DNA from: Epinephelus fuscoguttatus
Lineage: Eukaryota > Chordata > Actinopteri > Perciformes > Serranidae
Length of the DNA: 64,000 nt
Direction: 5' to 3'
Assembly: GCF_011397635.1 (NCBI RefSeq)
Contig: NC_064755.1
Location: 20,629,282 to 20,693,281, forward strand
Positions 32,180 through 64,000 of this stretch are shown here, in pieces. A program made the position numbers and the translations under genes. How positions within the stretch are numbered: position 1 is the first letter of the stretch; each line of letters begins with the position of its first letter. The notes beneath the pieces were generated by a model. That model ran no database searches. It worked only from the letters and a program-made list of their open reading frames with translations, and was not told the origin of the DNA.

Positions 32180-34439
32180 CTGTTTACAAGCACAAAAGAA
32201 GGATGATTTGTGAACCATGGTGAAGATTTCCTGAGCAAACCTATAGCCCTGCATGATCCTCTGAAACCTACAGTGTAATTAAACATCAGCCTTGGAGTCT
32301 CTACATCAACACACCTGACGGGTCTCCTCTCCCACACAGGGAGGAGATGTTCAGTAGCTGCCGGCAGGGAGGTGGGGGGATGAAGGTCAGGACACAACAA
32401 GGCCTCTCTATGAGCAAGTCATGGAAAGCGTCTTTTCTTTCTACCTCCTGTCAGAACGGTTATCATATTTCTCGTCATATTACATATTCAAGTACACATT
32501 GTGACGTTAGGACTCACTTGACAGGACGTATCACAGTATCAGTGTCGTATTTCTTAATGTGATTTTACTGAACATAATTTATGCAAGCATTCAGTCCTAG
32601 TTAGCAGATCATTTAATAATATAATAACTCTAGATGAGCTTGAAGGTATTTGTGAATAACAGATACGCTTTTAAACTTTTCCAATCTGGTGAAAAGGCCA
32701 CAACATGTGAAACATTACTTTTATGGACTTCACCTGCCACATTTTGTTTTTAATTAACTCAGTGTAATTTCCCCTGGGATCCAGAAGCAACCCACAAAGA
32801 TTCAGAAACCTCCAGTCCAATCTAACAGCCCACACACAACAGCCAAACATACCTCAGGCACAGTGGCACGCCACGGACTCATAAGAAGTCACCTGCTCAC
32901 CAGTGAACATGAAATATGTCCAGAGTTCTTACCTTATCCTGCTCTGTTGATGTCGAATTCCTGTCCGCTAACTTTCCTCTTTTTCAGCCTCGTTTCTGAC
33001 ATCCACGCTGTGAGCTACAGCTCAATCAATATTTGCTAATGAACATTAAGCTGCTTGCGTCTGGGCTCCAGTAAGAGCATGTGTGACCAGTCGAGGTCAG
33101 GGAGAAAAGGATGGTGGTTATTAATTAAGCTGTCCATTCCTGTCAATGTCATACCCCCCCGCCCAAAAAATCCTCTTTATCTCACCAAGACAAGGCTGCC
33201 TCATGAATTCCCCAGCAGACCAGAGATCCCACCCACACACAAACATCACACATGGAACATACATCCAGTCTTTAGCAAACAACTGGTGAGTAGAAGTGCT
33301 GCTATCAGTCCAGTAGTTTATAGTTTTTATCTCTAAAATAAAAACAGAGCATGTCTTCTTTCCACTGCAACAGTGATTTCTTCAACATTTTCAGGAGGAA
33401 TTTAAGGCTATCATGGAAAACCACTGAGAGCAGACTGTGGCAATCGTTGCTATCCGTCCTTGAACTGATCAGTGCCATTTATTTAATCATGTCATCGCAA
33501 TGTGCGGTCTGCACCATATTTGTTTACATTGGCACTTTCATACCTGAGCGTACCTGCCCTGGTGTCTGTGTTCTCCAAGATGGACGTACACATCTCATCT
33601 TTATAATCCTTCATTTGTCCAAAAAAACAATAGTTTAATCATTGATGGGCTGTTGCTCCATCCAAAGAGGCCCTTCTGAGTCAACAGATAGTCTCTCTGA
33701 AATAAATAGAACCTTTGCCATTGGCTGCCAGCTGTTTGTGGACTATCTGGTCTGTGTTTGAGAGCATGTGGGGAACAAGCTGACAGCGATGGCCTCTGGA
33801 AAAGAACAGACACAACTCTACTGAACATATTTAGAAATTACATGTACAGCAGTTGAGGCGCAGGTTTATCTGAATCTATTTTAAATACATCTCTTTATGT
33901 GGTGAGGATGAGGATGAAAACAGATAGTGAGTGTTGTGCGTCACCTTGGTGCTTTGTTACTTATTCCAGACAGACTGTACTGTGAGTGACGTCCGCACTA
34001 AATAACAGGAACACACCCTGGATAGTGTCATAATCACCCACATGATCTGCAAGGACGGCCAGCAACAAAAGTGTTAAAACTTTTCATAGATCACCAGATG
34101 TACAGTGTTAAACATCTGTGTATGTGTATATTTCACAATATAAGGACTCCCTCTAACTTTAATCTTATCAAGCAGTAGTAGGTTTTGTAGAAGTGAGTCA
34201 GATAGTGGTGAGAAATATCCTGTCCAGTAATTATCTTCTGTGGTGAAAATGAAGCAGGCGGATAAAGACAGATAAGACAGAGGATGTTTACTACAGCGTG
34301 ATGGAAAACAGAGCAGTCTTTGGAATATTTAAACATATCTAATTCGAGCTCACTAACATAAACAGGCAGCACTAAGGACACCCTATTCTGTCAAGGAGTT
34401 ACATAATATAACAAGAATCTATCATGTGTGTATATATAT
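32180..34439. other. Intergenic / upstream region of nr1h4
   Basis: This contains no coding exon I recognise. The nr1h4 promoter and any upstream non-coding exon should lie here. No TATA box or clear CpG cluster stands out. Confidence 0.45.
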
Positions 34440-34820
34440 GTATGCAATGGATTGTTCTGCTGGGAAACCTTTGGTTCTGGCATTCATGTGGATACCACCT
34501 GACACGTTCCACCCACCCAAACACCATTGCAGACCAAGTACCCCGCCTCATGGCAACAGTACTCCCTAATGGCAGTGGCCCCCCAGCAGGATAATGCACC
34601 TTGCCACACTATAAACATCGCTCAGGAATGGCCCAAGGAATGTGACAAAGACCTCAAAGTGACAGCCTGGCCTTCAAATTCCCCAGATCCCAATCTGAAT
34701 GAGCATCTGTGGCATGTGCCATGAACCCACCTCACAACCCACTGGACTAAATGGATCTAAGCAAAGTTATTTACTTCACCTGTCAGTGGTTTTAATGTTT
34801 TGGTTAATCGGTGTGTGGTG
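34440..34820 (+). mobile_element. Decayed Tc1/mariner-type transposase remnant
   Basis: One frame keeps PQQDNAPCHTINIAQEW and SPDPNLNEHLW, the second and third catalytic blocks of a DD34E transposase. An upstream frame-shifted part and a premature stop after HVP disable it. The right end TTTTAATGTTTTGGTTAATC resembles a frequent fish Tc1-type terminus. Confidence 0.75.
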
Positions 34821-34843
34821 GTGATGGCGTGTCCTCCTCAAGC

Positions 34844-35330
34844 TCAGAGTTTGAAGGTTCTGAACAGTATCTTAGCTGTTCCTAGGACTGCACTCTTCTG
34901 GACAGAGAACTCAGATGTTGTACCTAGAACCTGCCGAAGCCACTCTCCCATTCTGGGGGTCACAGCGCCCAGTGCTCTGATTACCACTGGCACCACTGTT
35001 GCCTTTACTCCCCACATCTTTTCTAGCTCCTCTTTCAGCCCTTGGTATTTTTCAGTCTTGTGTTTCTTCCTCCTGGTGTTGCTGTCACTCTGAATTGCTA
35101 CATCTATCACCACTGCCTTCTTCTGTTGTTTGTCGATTGACACAATGTCCGGTTTATTAGCCATCACTAGTTTGTCAGTCTGGATCTGGAAGTCCGATAG
35201 GATCTTAGCTCGGTTATTCTCCACCACCTTCGCAGGTGTCCTCCATTCTGACCTTGGGACTTCTGGCCCATACTCACTGCAGATGTTCCTGTACAGTATG
35301 CCAGACCTGCTATTATTGCAGTCATCGGAT
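34844..35330 (-). mobile_element. R4/Dong (Rex6)-like LINE 3' end with restriction-like endonuclease domain
   Basis: In the minus strand the frame reads NICSEYGPEVPRSEWRTPAK, then VVENNRAKILSDFQIQTDK and PDIVSIDKQQKKAVVIDVAI. The PD...(D)-x(n)-D-V-A arrangement is a PD-(D/E)XK endonuclease core, typical of site-specific LINEs of the R4/Rex6 group. The reverse transcriptase part is missing (5' truncation). The frame is open for at least 127 codons to a stop at 34844. Assignment to R4 rather than R2-like is from memory of the family. Confidence 0.65.
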
Positions 35331-38116
35331 ACCCCGTTGGTATAATAAACTGGCCAACATTGGACATATATTGAAATGTATTGAACATTGGACCAACTGT
35401 ATAAAGGGCAGATTGTGTCTTCTTGAAGGCTTTATGTCAATGATTTAAATGAGCTGGAGAGGTGGAAACAAATTTTAAAAAGCTGAATTGTACTATACAA
35501 AACATGCTCTGCTACTTTCGTTCATCTTTTAAAACAGCTTCTCTTTATTCATGCTATCAGCACAGCTCTGAGGATAGCAGAATCAGTCGGTCCACCACCT
35601 TAGTCTTGTTTCCACCAAGCAGCCCAGTTCAGGTTGTTACACATTACAACGGTTATTTTTGCATCTCTATTGTCAAAAGTTGTGGATGGTACCACTCCAT
35701 TCGGTCACTCCATTTTTGTTACCCCTCTGTTAAGGTACCTAACACACTGATCCATACTACAAGGAGCTAGAAACACTGCAGTCTGTTGAATGGTCAAGAG
35801 AGAGTCAGTGCATAAACAGACCATTTTTAAAAAGTCCATCAATTATGAGAGAGAACATAGTCTATTCTTTTTTGTTTTGAAAATGTCGGCATGCCAACCC
35901 ATTCTGAGCAAGATCTACGAGGTGCTGATGTTCCTCTGCATTGCTGGCGTAGAGGAAATAAAGTGAGAGCCTGACAAAACAGTCAGAGCAGCGGCTACTA
36001 CTATCTGGTAATAGCCCCACCTATTTGAGAGTTCTCTCTGCGCTGGTAACGCAAAACAGATCTAGAGATTAGGTACATGTCCACATAGGTTAAGTATTGG
36101 TTGTAAAGGTACTTATACTGAAAGTGAAAACGTTCTTGATCCAGACTGAAATATCACAACAAATGCTGAATGGATTGCCATGACATTCCTGGTGATCATT
36201 CATGAAATTTGGTCAAGATGTTCATGTATATCTCGGGATGAATTGCAATAATTCCCGTGATCATTTAATGTTTCATCTAGCAGCATAGGCAGAATATTAG
36301 ACAATAAGCCCCTGGCCAAGGACACCTAACCCCAACCTAGAGAGCAGATACGCTAAAGCCCCTTTCCCACTTTCAAGACAAATGAATCTCTAGCAAAAGT
36401 TCAGTAAGGTAGACAATACTTTTCATGCTCAGGCTGAACGTTTTCTTCCTCATTCTACCATTCACTCCTTGCACGCACGCTCACTCACTATCTCACTCAC
36501 TATGAGTCATCCGCTGAATCACAATCAACCAATAGCACAGCGACACACCTTCTCTGTCAGCCTATCATCTTACTGCTCCTCATTTTAAATATGGTTCTTA
36601 CTCTGGTGTAGTTCTTTCTTGTTGCCACCATGCGCATCCTCTACCTCTCTATTGCCACCTAGTCTTTACAGATTCATCAGCCTCGTCTGCCTCAGCTGCA
36701 TCAGAGTCAGCAGCCACCACCACCAGTGTCTGGACTCCATTAGGTCTGTTAGGTTCATCAGATGTCCCTAGATCACAAAATATCTCCCTCTGGTGAGACT
36801 TTATAGTAGTCATCGGTATTTACTGTCTCCAGCTTTGATCTGCTTTGATCAGCAGTGATGGAAATACAACACTCGGGTGGATGCGTCAACTTCTGCCCCT
36901 TTGCCAGCACAATGCAACAAAGGACTGCCACAAAGTACAGCCCTGGAGAGCTGCTAGCATGGCGTTAGACTCTGTTTTGTTCTCCATTGCACACAGTTTG
37001 CAATTTGATGATTATCTTTATAATTTCTTTGAATACACACATTAACATGAACCTCATACAAGTACTCAATATTTCAAAACCTCCACAGGACTTTATGTCT
37101 CTAAACAATCTCATTACATAATAGAAATGTAGTTTATTACATCTCCAGTGTTTTCAAGTAAAGTGCAAATCAAATCAATGCTCTCTCAAACAATAAGATA
37201 ATAATTTACTGTACAAAATGTCTCTTCTTTAGCAGTAATGATAAACAGTGAGTGTTCCCATACTCTTTTATGATTAAACATTACAGTACGTTGTTTTTAG
37301 AACCAAACTGGGTCTCCATGTATCAAACACTGCGGAATTGCAAAAAAGACAAACACCTGGAGAATAAATAGTTACACTAAATGCTTCATGGAGTGACGTC
37401 AGCACTGAACTCCCCATCCATTACGTCCCATTATGAGCTCACAACACCATAAATAATGGAGCTACCATAATGCCGGAGGAAGTGCATGGTGAACCAAGAC
37501 CTGCTCGGACGAGGAGAGCGAGCTAAGCGGCAACAAAGTGCAATCATTCAGCAACAGCAAATACATACAAGCAAAATAAATAAAAATAAGGCTCATAACA
37601 TCAACACTGCTGTTAAACCCATTATTACATTCCAGAAGCACATCTCTTTTCATGTTGCATAGCTGACACAAAACATTTTAAAAACTGTTCACAGGGAAAG
37701 TAAAGTCAGGTTTAAAAGCTGATATGTGTTTCTAACATTCTTTTAACACAGTTGGTTCGTGAATGTTGGTCTGTGGTTCACTTTCTGTTACACTAAGCAT
37801 ACTAGTCTACAGTTTATGTCAGTGTAGATTAAATCTATTGTTCTGATTATATCATGTATTTGTTGTTTCCTTGTTTCTTATTTTGTCCTAATGGATTTAT
37901 AATAAACATTATGCTTGATTTGATCATTTTTTGACGTTACTGTACATCCCAGTTATACTGGAGTATTGACCAAAAATGAAAAACGTCCGTCTTGAGGTAC
38001 ATATGATGTTGCTGCTCCTGTCACTTCTCTGATGTTTCTGACATTTCCACAGGTGTGATATCAATCTTTAAGCCTCCTCCAGAATGTTTTGGAAGTCCTT
38101 TGCCCCACAGGGCGTC
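35331..38116. other. Intergenic between slc17a8 3' end and the LINE remnant
   Basis: No coding exon was recognised. Repeat scraps include a fish-repeat block at about 36130-36290 (GAAATATCACAACAAATGC; GGATTGCCATGACATTCC) and GAGAGCTGCTAGCATGG near 36950. The slc17a8 3' UTR must begin just below 38117. A minus-strand AATAAA (TTTATT at 37133-37138) is about 980 bases after the stop and is only a weak candidate. Confidence 0.5.
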
Positions 38117-58987
<20,871 letters not shown>

Positions 58988-61457
58988 TTTTCTCTGCGCC
59001 TATGTTTTTCCTCCCCCGTTATCTGAAAACAGTGTCTTGATTCCTCACTACACACTCTGTTCTGACAAAGAGAGAAAATCCACTAGAAGCTGTTCATCAT
59101 CCTTCCAGAGTTTGTGGCACTGGGGTTGGCTCCACCTTTAAGTGGTGCCACGAATCCCTCAGAGGTAAGACGGGCTTGTCCTCTCCACTTTTCTGTGGTT
59201 TGAGGATTCAGTGGAGATGTGGAGGGGAGTATGGTGTTGAAGTATTCCTTAATGTCCACAGCACCATGCAGCCAGAGCCTCTGGAACTTGTCTCATCTTC
59301 TACAGATCCAGTGAAGAGAATGAAGAGAGCAGATAAAAGTGTAGAATCCAGGTTTTAGTCTCTAAGCATTGTGAGCTGGGCCCCCTTTTGTCTGCAGCTG
59401 AACTGAATGAACCGCTTAGATCTCCTCTCCATCTCATAACTCATCTATCCCTGGTGAGGAGGGGCAGGTGTAGCTGGTATTCCAAAACCCAGCCCCCTCA
59501 CTTTACACATCATCATCGCCATCATCTCCCCAGCACCACCCCTTCAGGTAGTTAGGTTCATCTGATAGCAGCTCCAACAGTTAAATATGCATGAGCTTGA
59601 CAAGTTGCATTGAGGAGAGACAGGAGAAGCTGGATGGCTGTGGTGTAAAACGGGAACAGGTGAAACCTTAGACGGAGCCATCAAGTTCCAGGTCTACACA
59701 CCAGCTTTTCCATGACTCTTTTTCACAATGTCTGCATTTGTGAGGGAGCACCAACACCACATCTCTTATTTGACACTGATGGGCAATCCCATGAAATGTG
59801 TTCTTGCAAGCAGGGGGAAACTCACATCTCCAAGAGTGAGTTTCCTTCTTTTTAAATGTATAAATTGAGATTTTAAAATTTAAACAGTTGACCGGATGGT
59901 GTGGGCCTGAGCCTAAGAGCCTGTTTTAGCGTTGGGCTGCTGTGGAGCGACTGCTCAGCGTGATGCTGGTACTCCGGCTGTTTATGCACTCCATAAATAC
60001 ACTGAGAGCTCAGTCCCCAGTGGACACTCTTTCAATAAATAAGGTTCTTTGTACCAGAAATATCACAGCTCCATTACAGGAAATATGAATGGAGTGGACT
60101 TCTCTTTTGCAGGTATTGCATGGCATGGAAATAAGACACTACTTCAGAAATTAGATTGAAAGTTTGTGTGATCTAAGTAAATCAAATACCTATCTAAATA
60201 AATAGATTTTGGTGGCTTACAGTAGACAGTCTTTACAGCATAAATACAATTTTGAGGTTAACAAAATTATCAGATTTAACCAGCAAGACCTTTGATGCTT
60301 CAGTGATCACATTTTAAGTTAGTGAATGGCAATGACGCAACTATAATTACATAGCAGTCTGGTAAGGAGGCACATGCATACATCACAGTGGCAACAGTGC
60401 AACCAAACACTCCAGATGTTAATCAACTAAATTTTGAACTTGTTTCTGCTCCACTCAGCTGTACTGCTTCCCAGGAACTATAAAATGAGCCTAAACCACA
60501 ATCATGCAGTTCTTAAATTTAGCAAACAGTTTTGTTTAAAGTACTAATCTATGGATTTGTGATACAACACTAGTTCTAAATGTAAAATCTAAATATGAGG
60601 CCATGGATCCTTTGAGCCAGCATAGTCTCTAAATCTTTCCATTCCTGAGTAAGTCATGACTGCCATCTAGTGTGAGGAGGAGGATATGACACATCATCAG
60701 GTGATTCTGCAGAGAGACATCATCTACCCATTGTGGAAGTGAAACTAACATGAGAAATAATTGTGCTTTTATTTCAGTCAGTTTAAAATCCAAGTTGCAA
60801 TGGTAAATTTTCATAGTTTTTCTTGGTTCCAATACTCTGCATCATACATTTAAAGTATACTTCATGGATTTAGTGGAACATTATTTTTTTTCATGGTCAA
60901 AAGCAAATCGATATTTTAGTTACATGGTCTGGGTGAGATGATGTTAGGTCTATGTACACATATCCAACAGTGTTTGGGGTCAATCTTTTTAATGAAGCAT
61001 GTTTTAAGAGGAAATTCTGATGTATTATATCTGTATTTTGGGTACTACTACCTTGCCAAATTTTCCACTGACAGTTCGTGCCACACTACTCCAGTGTTTG
61101 AGAGTCCAAGTTTGAGAGTTATGTAGGGGACTGTGGTGCAGAGGAGGTGAAGGGTTGGGTTGGCATGGAGATACAGTGTGTGTGAGCTGACTGGTTCTAT
61201 AAGCAACTTTTCTACTCTGTTCTATTAGCATCTTTAGTCTTATTGTCATCGTGTTATTTTTTTTCATTCACTTAAAACAGTTTTTGATCAACTGTATTTG
61301 GTTAACAAATTTTATTCTATTTTAAATTCTGGTTGTTTTTTTTTAGTTGTGTTTGCTAGGCAAGGTAAAATGATAATAAATAAATCTTGCCATGTGTGAA
61401 AGTAAAAATGCAAAGTTGAATTAATGTAATGATCATCGTCCACCTAACTTGACTGAA
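58988..61457. other. slc17a8 upstream and intergenic, no gene seen
   Basis: The 5' UTR and promoter of slc17a8 should start here. No TATA box, CpG island or further exon is clear. The open frames at 59.2 kb and 60.6-61.3 kb are short and unlike known families. Confidence 0.5.
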
Positions 61458-62160
61458 AGGGCCAGTATGTAGGATTTAGGGGATATATCAGCAGAGATGG
61501 AATATAACGCAACGAGTACGGGATTTTCTTCAGTGTATAATCACCTGGAAAAAAAAAGAATTGCTGTGTTTTCATGACCTTTCAGTTGCCTGATTATATC
61601 TACACAGGGAGCAGGTCCTCATCTACAGAGATCGCCATGTTGCACTACCATGTTTCTACAGTAGCCCAGAAGGGACAAACCAAACACTGGCCACTGCTTG
61701 TGGCTGTGTGTGTGAGTGTATGTGATTGAAACTACCGCTGCAAGATCGTGAGCTGGCCAGGGTGCTCGGCTCGATGCTGCATCCAGTGTGAAAGGCCCAA
61801 TCAGTTAACACAGGCACCGAAATCAGACGGGTGCTTCACGGAAAATCAGCACGCTTCATGGTGCTTCTGCATCCAGTGTGAACCCAGTGTTAGTGTTTTC
61901 ACATTGGTCAGCGTAGTCGGCAGCCCCTATGCCACAAGCAGTGTCAGAATCTGCGTTATTCACTGTTTTTACCTGTTCAAGGCAACTGGTCTGTTTGTTT
62001 TGGAGACGAGAGGACCTCTGCAGACAGTTTCTCCTGGTCAAGACCTCCTGAACCATGAACACTCAAGGAAGTTTTATCAGGAGACGTTTCAGCTGGTTGC
62101 TTCAGTCCTCACTGATCGATGCCACTAATTCCTCCTAAATCTTACACACTGCACCTTTAT
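61458..62160. repeat. Fish MITE, third and longest copy of the GTGTAGGATTTA family
   Basis: The left end is GGGCCAGTATGTAGGATTTA; the right end reversed reads AAAGGTGCAGTGTGTAAGAT. These imperfect ends are inverted to one another, so this is probably the full element. The CACTGGCCACTGCTTGTGG and GACAAACCAAACACTGG blocks are shared with 21265. Confidence 0.7.
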
Positions 62161-63574
62161 GAGCCTGTTTGTCATTGCAGAACAGTCAACAGTGTTTAAA
62201 CTGAGAACTAAATTAGAACCAGCAGACTCTATCCACACAATACTTACACTGAGTACATATTTAACTAATCATTGTTACTGCTGGGCTGGCTATCAAATAT
62301 CTCTTTTCAGGGGTGGCAACATGGTTCCTGTGAGCACCTAAGAAACCTGCGGTCAAGTCATATGGGGTCTCATTTAAAGAATCTGACAAAAATTCAGTCA
62401 GAAAATCATGTGGGTGTCTTACAGTCACAGTTTTTAAGCCTCTCTTTTTGCCAGTGTGTCCTTCCTAAACCATGCCGGATGGACTATTTAATCCAAATTA
62501 GACCATTGGAGCCTTGCATTACATTGAGCTGAACTTAAGAATGCAGAATTTAGGCACAGAATGAGGACTTTGGATTCTGCCTACCCTCTCTTGCATTGTA
62601 GTCATGTTCAAAAGACACGTGGTCAGGTCTTAAATAAAGATTCACATCAGAATCTCAAGTCACATAAAAGACGAATGATTTCAAATAAAAGATTTTTCTT
62701 GAGTTAAAGACACGTGAGAGCATATGATGACGTAGTAAGCTAACGTTAGTTAGTCCCATAGACTGTCCGTGGTTAGTCCCAATGGCTACTCTTGGTGGCT
62801 AACCTCCAGCGCTGATTCTTTTCTAAAGTAATTTGCCTTCAATTTAGCAAATACTGATTTATTTTTTAACAAATATTTAACTAATGATAACTTAGCATTT
62901 TCTAAAATGTCTTTGCCAAGCTCTGGTACCTGTTGCACTGTCTGTGTCTGTAACAACTAACAACCAGTCTAAGATAAATTTGTGTCTTCAGCAACTGTTT
63001 GGAGAACATGTAACCAGAACAAAAAGGGAGTTTCAGGAGACATAGCGAAAAAGTGTTAAATCAGAATTTGCAGAGGAGAATGACACCTAGACTGACAGAA
63101 CCGTCACTCAAGGTCAGTGCATGATATCCCTGTCTTTCCCTGTCTGACTTCATTCTCAACCTACATTAGAAAATTGGTCGCTATAAAATAAACTCAGCAA
63201 CATACCTTGAAATATGTATTAAGTCATTAGGGCTGAGAATTTGTTACTAATTTAGGTTACCGTAACAAGCCGGAAGTTGCACCCATAATTCACGCAATGC
63301 TAGGAATACGGTGGATAATCTTCTTTAGTTTTGTTATTTCTAATTCATTTAATGTTTCTGGTTAAGTCAGATTTGTGTGTTGTTGTGTGAAGTTAGATCT
63401 AAGAGGTGAGGGATGTTATCAACTTTTGTATGCTATTATAGGTTAAGACCAGTAGAGGGCCTCAGTGTTATTGAGAAGCGCAGTAGGCAGCAATATGCCG
63501 GCACTAGTCGAGGCTGTAACCGTATGATGGTCATGTTGTGATGTTCTGCAATTAAGCCAGCTCAAGTGAGGATG
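62161..63574. other. Intergenic, nothing recognised
   Basis: No coding exon, RNA gene or repeat end that I can support. Confidence 0.5.
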
Positions 63575-63785
63575 AAGTCTCTCATTACATGCACACTAAT
63601 AAACCGATCATTAACTGATTTCTGGAGTTACCTGATTATTCAAGTGGTCATGTAAACAGCATAATCCGATAGGCTTTATCAGATATCAGATTATCTGATT
63701 ATGAGAAATCAGATAAACACATCTAGCTTTTTCCCCAATAGTCAGATTATTCAGTGCATGTATACCCTTTAATCTGGTTTCTTTC
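63575..63785. repeat. Palindromic MITE-like repeat rich in ATCAGATTA
   Basis: TTACATGCACACTAATAAACC at the left and CAGTGCATGTATACCC at the right frame several ATCAGATAATC/AATCCGAT words. This fits a known type of fish palindromic MITE. Confidence 0.55.
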
Positions 63786-63799
63786 GGGTTTTGCTATTT

Positions 63800-63965
63800 T
63801 ATACTGCCACTCCACTACATTTTAGAGGGAAATATTGTACTTTCTATTCCACTACGTTAATCTGACATCTTTTGTTTCCTTTCAGATAAAGATTTTACAT
63901 AAAATAATATATTTTTATATTCTCAGTGTTTAAATTGTCACTTTTATTTTATCTTACTTATGTTA
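63800..63965 (+). repeat. Fish repeat (CCACTACATTTTAGAGGGAAATATTG)
   Basis: CTCCACTACATTTTAGAGGG, AATATTGTACTTTCTATTCC and ACTACGTTAATCTGACA are the typical order of a widespread fish repeat; AGATAAAGATTTTACAT follows. Confidence 0.6.
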
Positions 63966-64000
63966 TGCACTTTATGTGACAAGTTTATATACAATACACT

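Noticed and set aside
61748-62128. 126-codon open frame in the right-hand MITE
   Set aside because: It is within a non-coding repeat, and the other copies do not keep the frame.

Overview
This is a 64 kb piece of a ray-finned (teleost) fish nuclear genome. It is AT-rich, and its genes are split by GT-AG introns. The interspersed repeats are typical of fish: Tc1, hAT-like and ISL2EU-like DNA transposons, tRNA-derived SINEs, and L2/Rex-type and R4/Dong-type LINE scraps. The species cannot be named from sequence alone. There is no bacterial-type content such as an operon, CRISPR array or phage.

Four protein-coding genes are supported. (1) At the left edge, minus strand, is the first coding exon of ube2n (Ubc13, the K63-specific E2), inside a CpG-rich promoter; the rest lies left of the window. 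(2) On the plus strand at 8.16-9.22 kb is the main exon of a secreted protein with two C1q domains and no collagen stalk, the architecture of C1QTNF4/CTRP4. (3) On the minus strand at 11.77-32.11 kb is a complete nr1h4 (farnesoid X receptor, FXR): nine coding exons with continuous phase, 485 residues. (4) On the minus strand at 38.12-58.99 kb is a complete slc17a8 (vesicular glutamate transporter 3, VGLUT3): twelve coding exons, 586 residues. I rebuilt (3) and (4) exon by exon; every exon length agrees with the splice phases.

The genes do not form a pathway. ube2n, nr1h4 and slc17a8 all have human counterparts on 12q22-q23, so the order is a conserved block. The C1q gene is the odd neighbour. 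Human C1QTNF4 lies on 11p11.2 near NR1H3, the paralogue of NR1H4, so this may be an ohnologue (whole-genome-duplication copy) kept in fish.

The introns and intergenic DNA are full of transposons, several with readable ends and target-site duplications. Examples are a Tc1 element with an unbroken 338-residue transposase in an slc17a8 intron, a hAT-like MITE filling most of nr1h4 intron 6, a nested hAT element with a perfect 8-bp duplication, and a decayed intronless coiled-coil gene split by another MITE. I found no convincing new biological system. The best leads are an in-frame alternative acceptor at the end of the FXR DNA-binding domain, the placement of the C1q gene, and the intact Tc1 copy.
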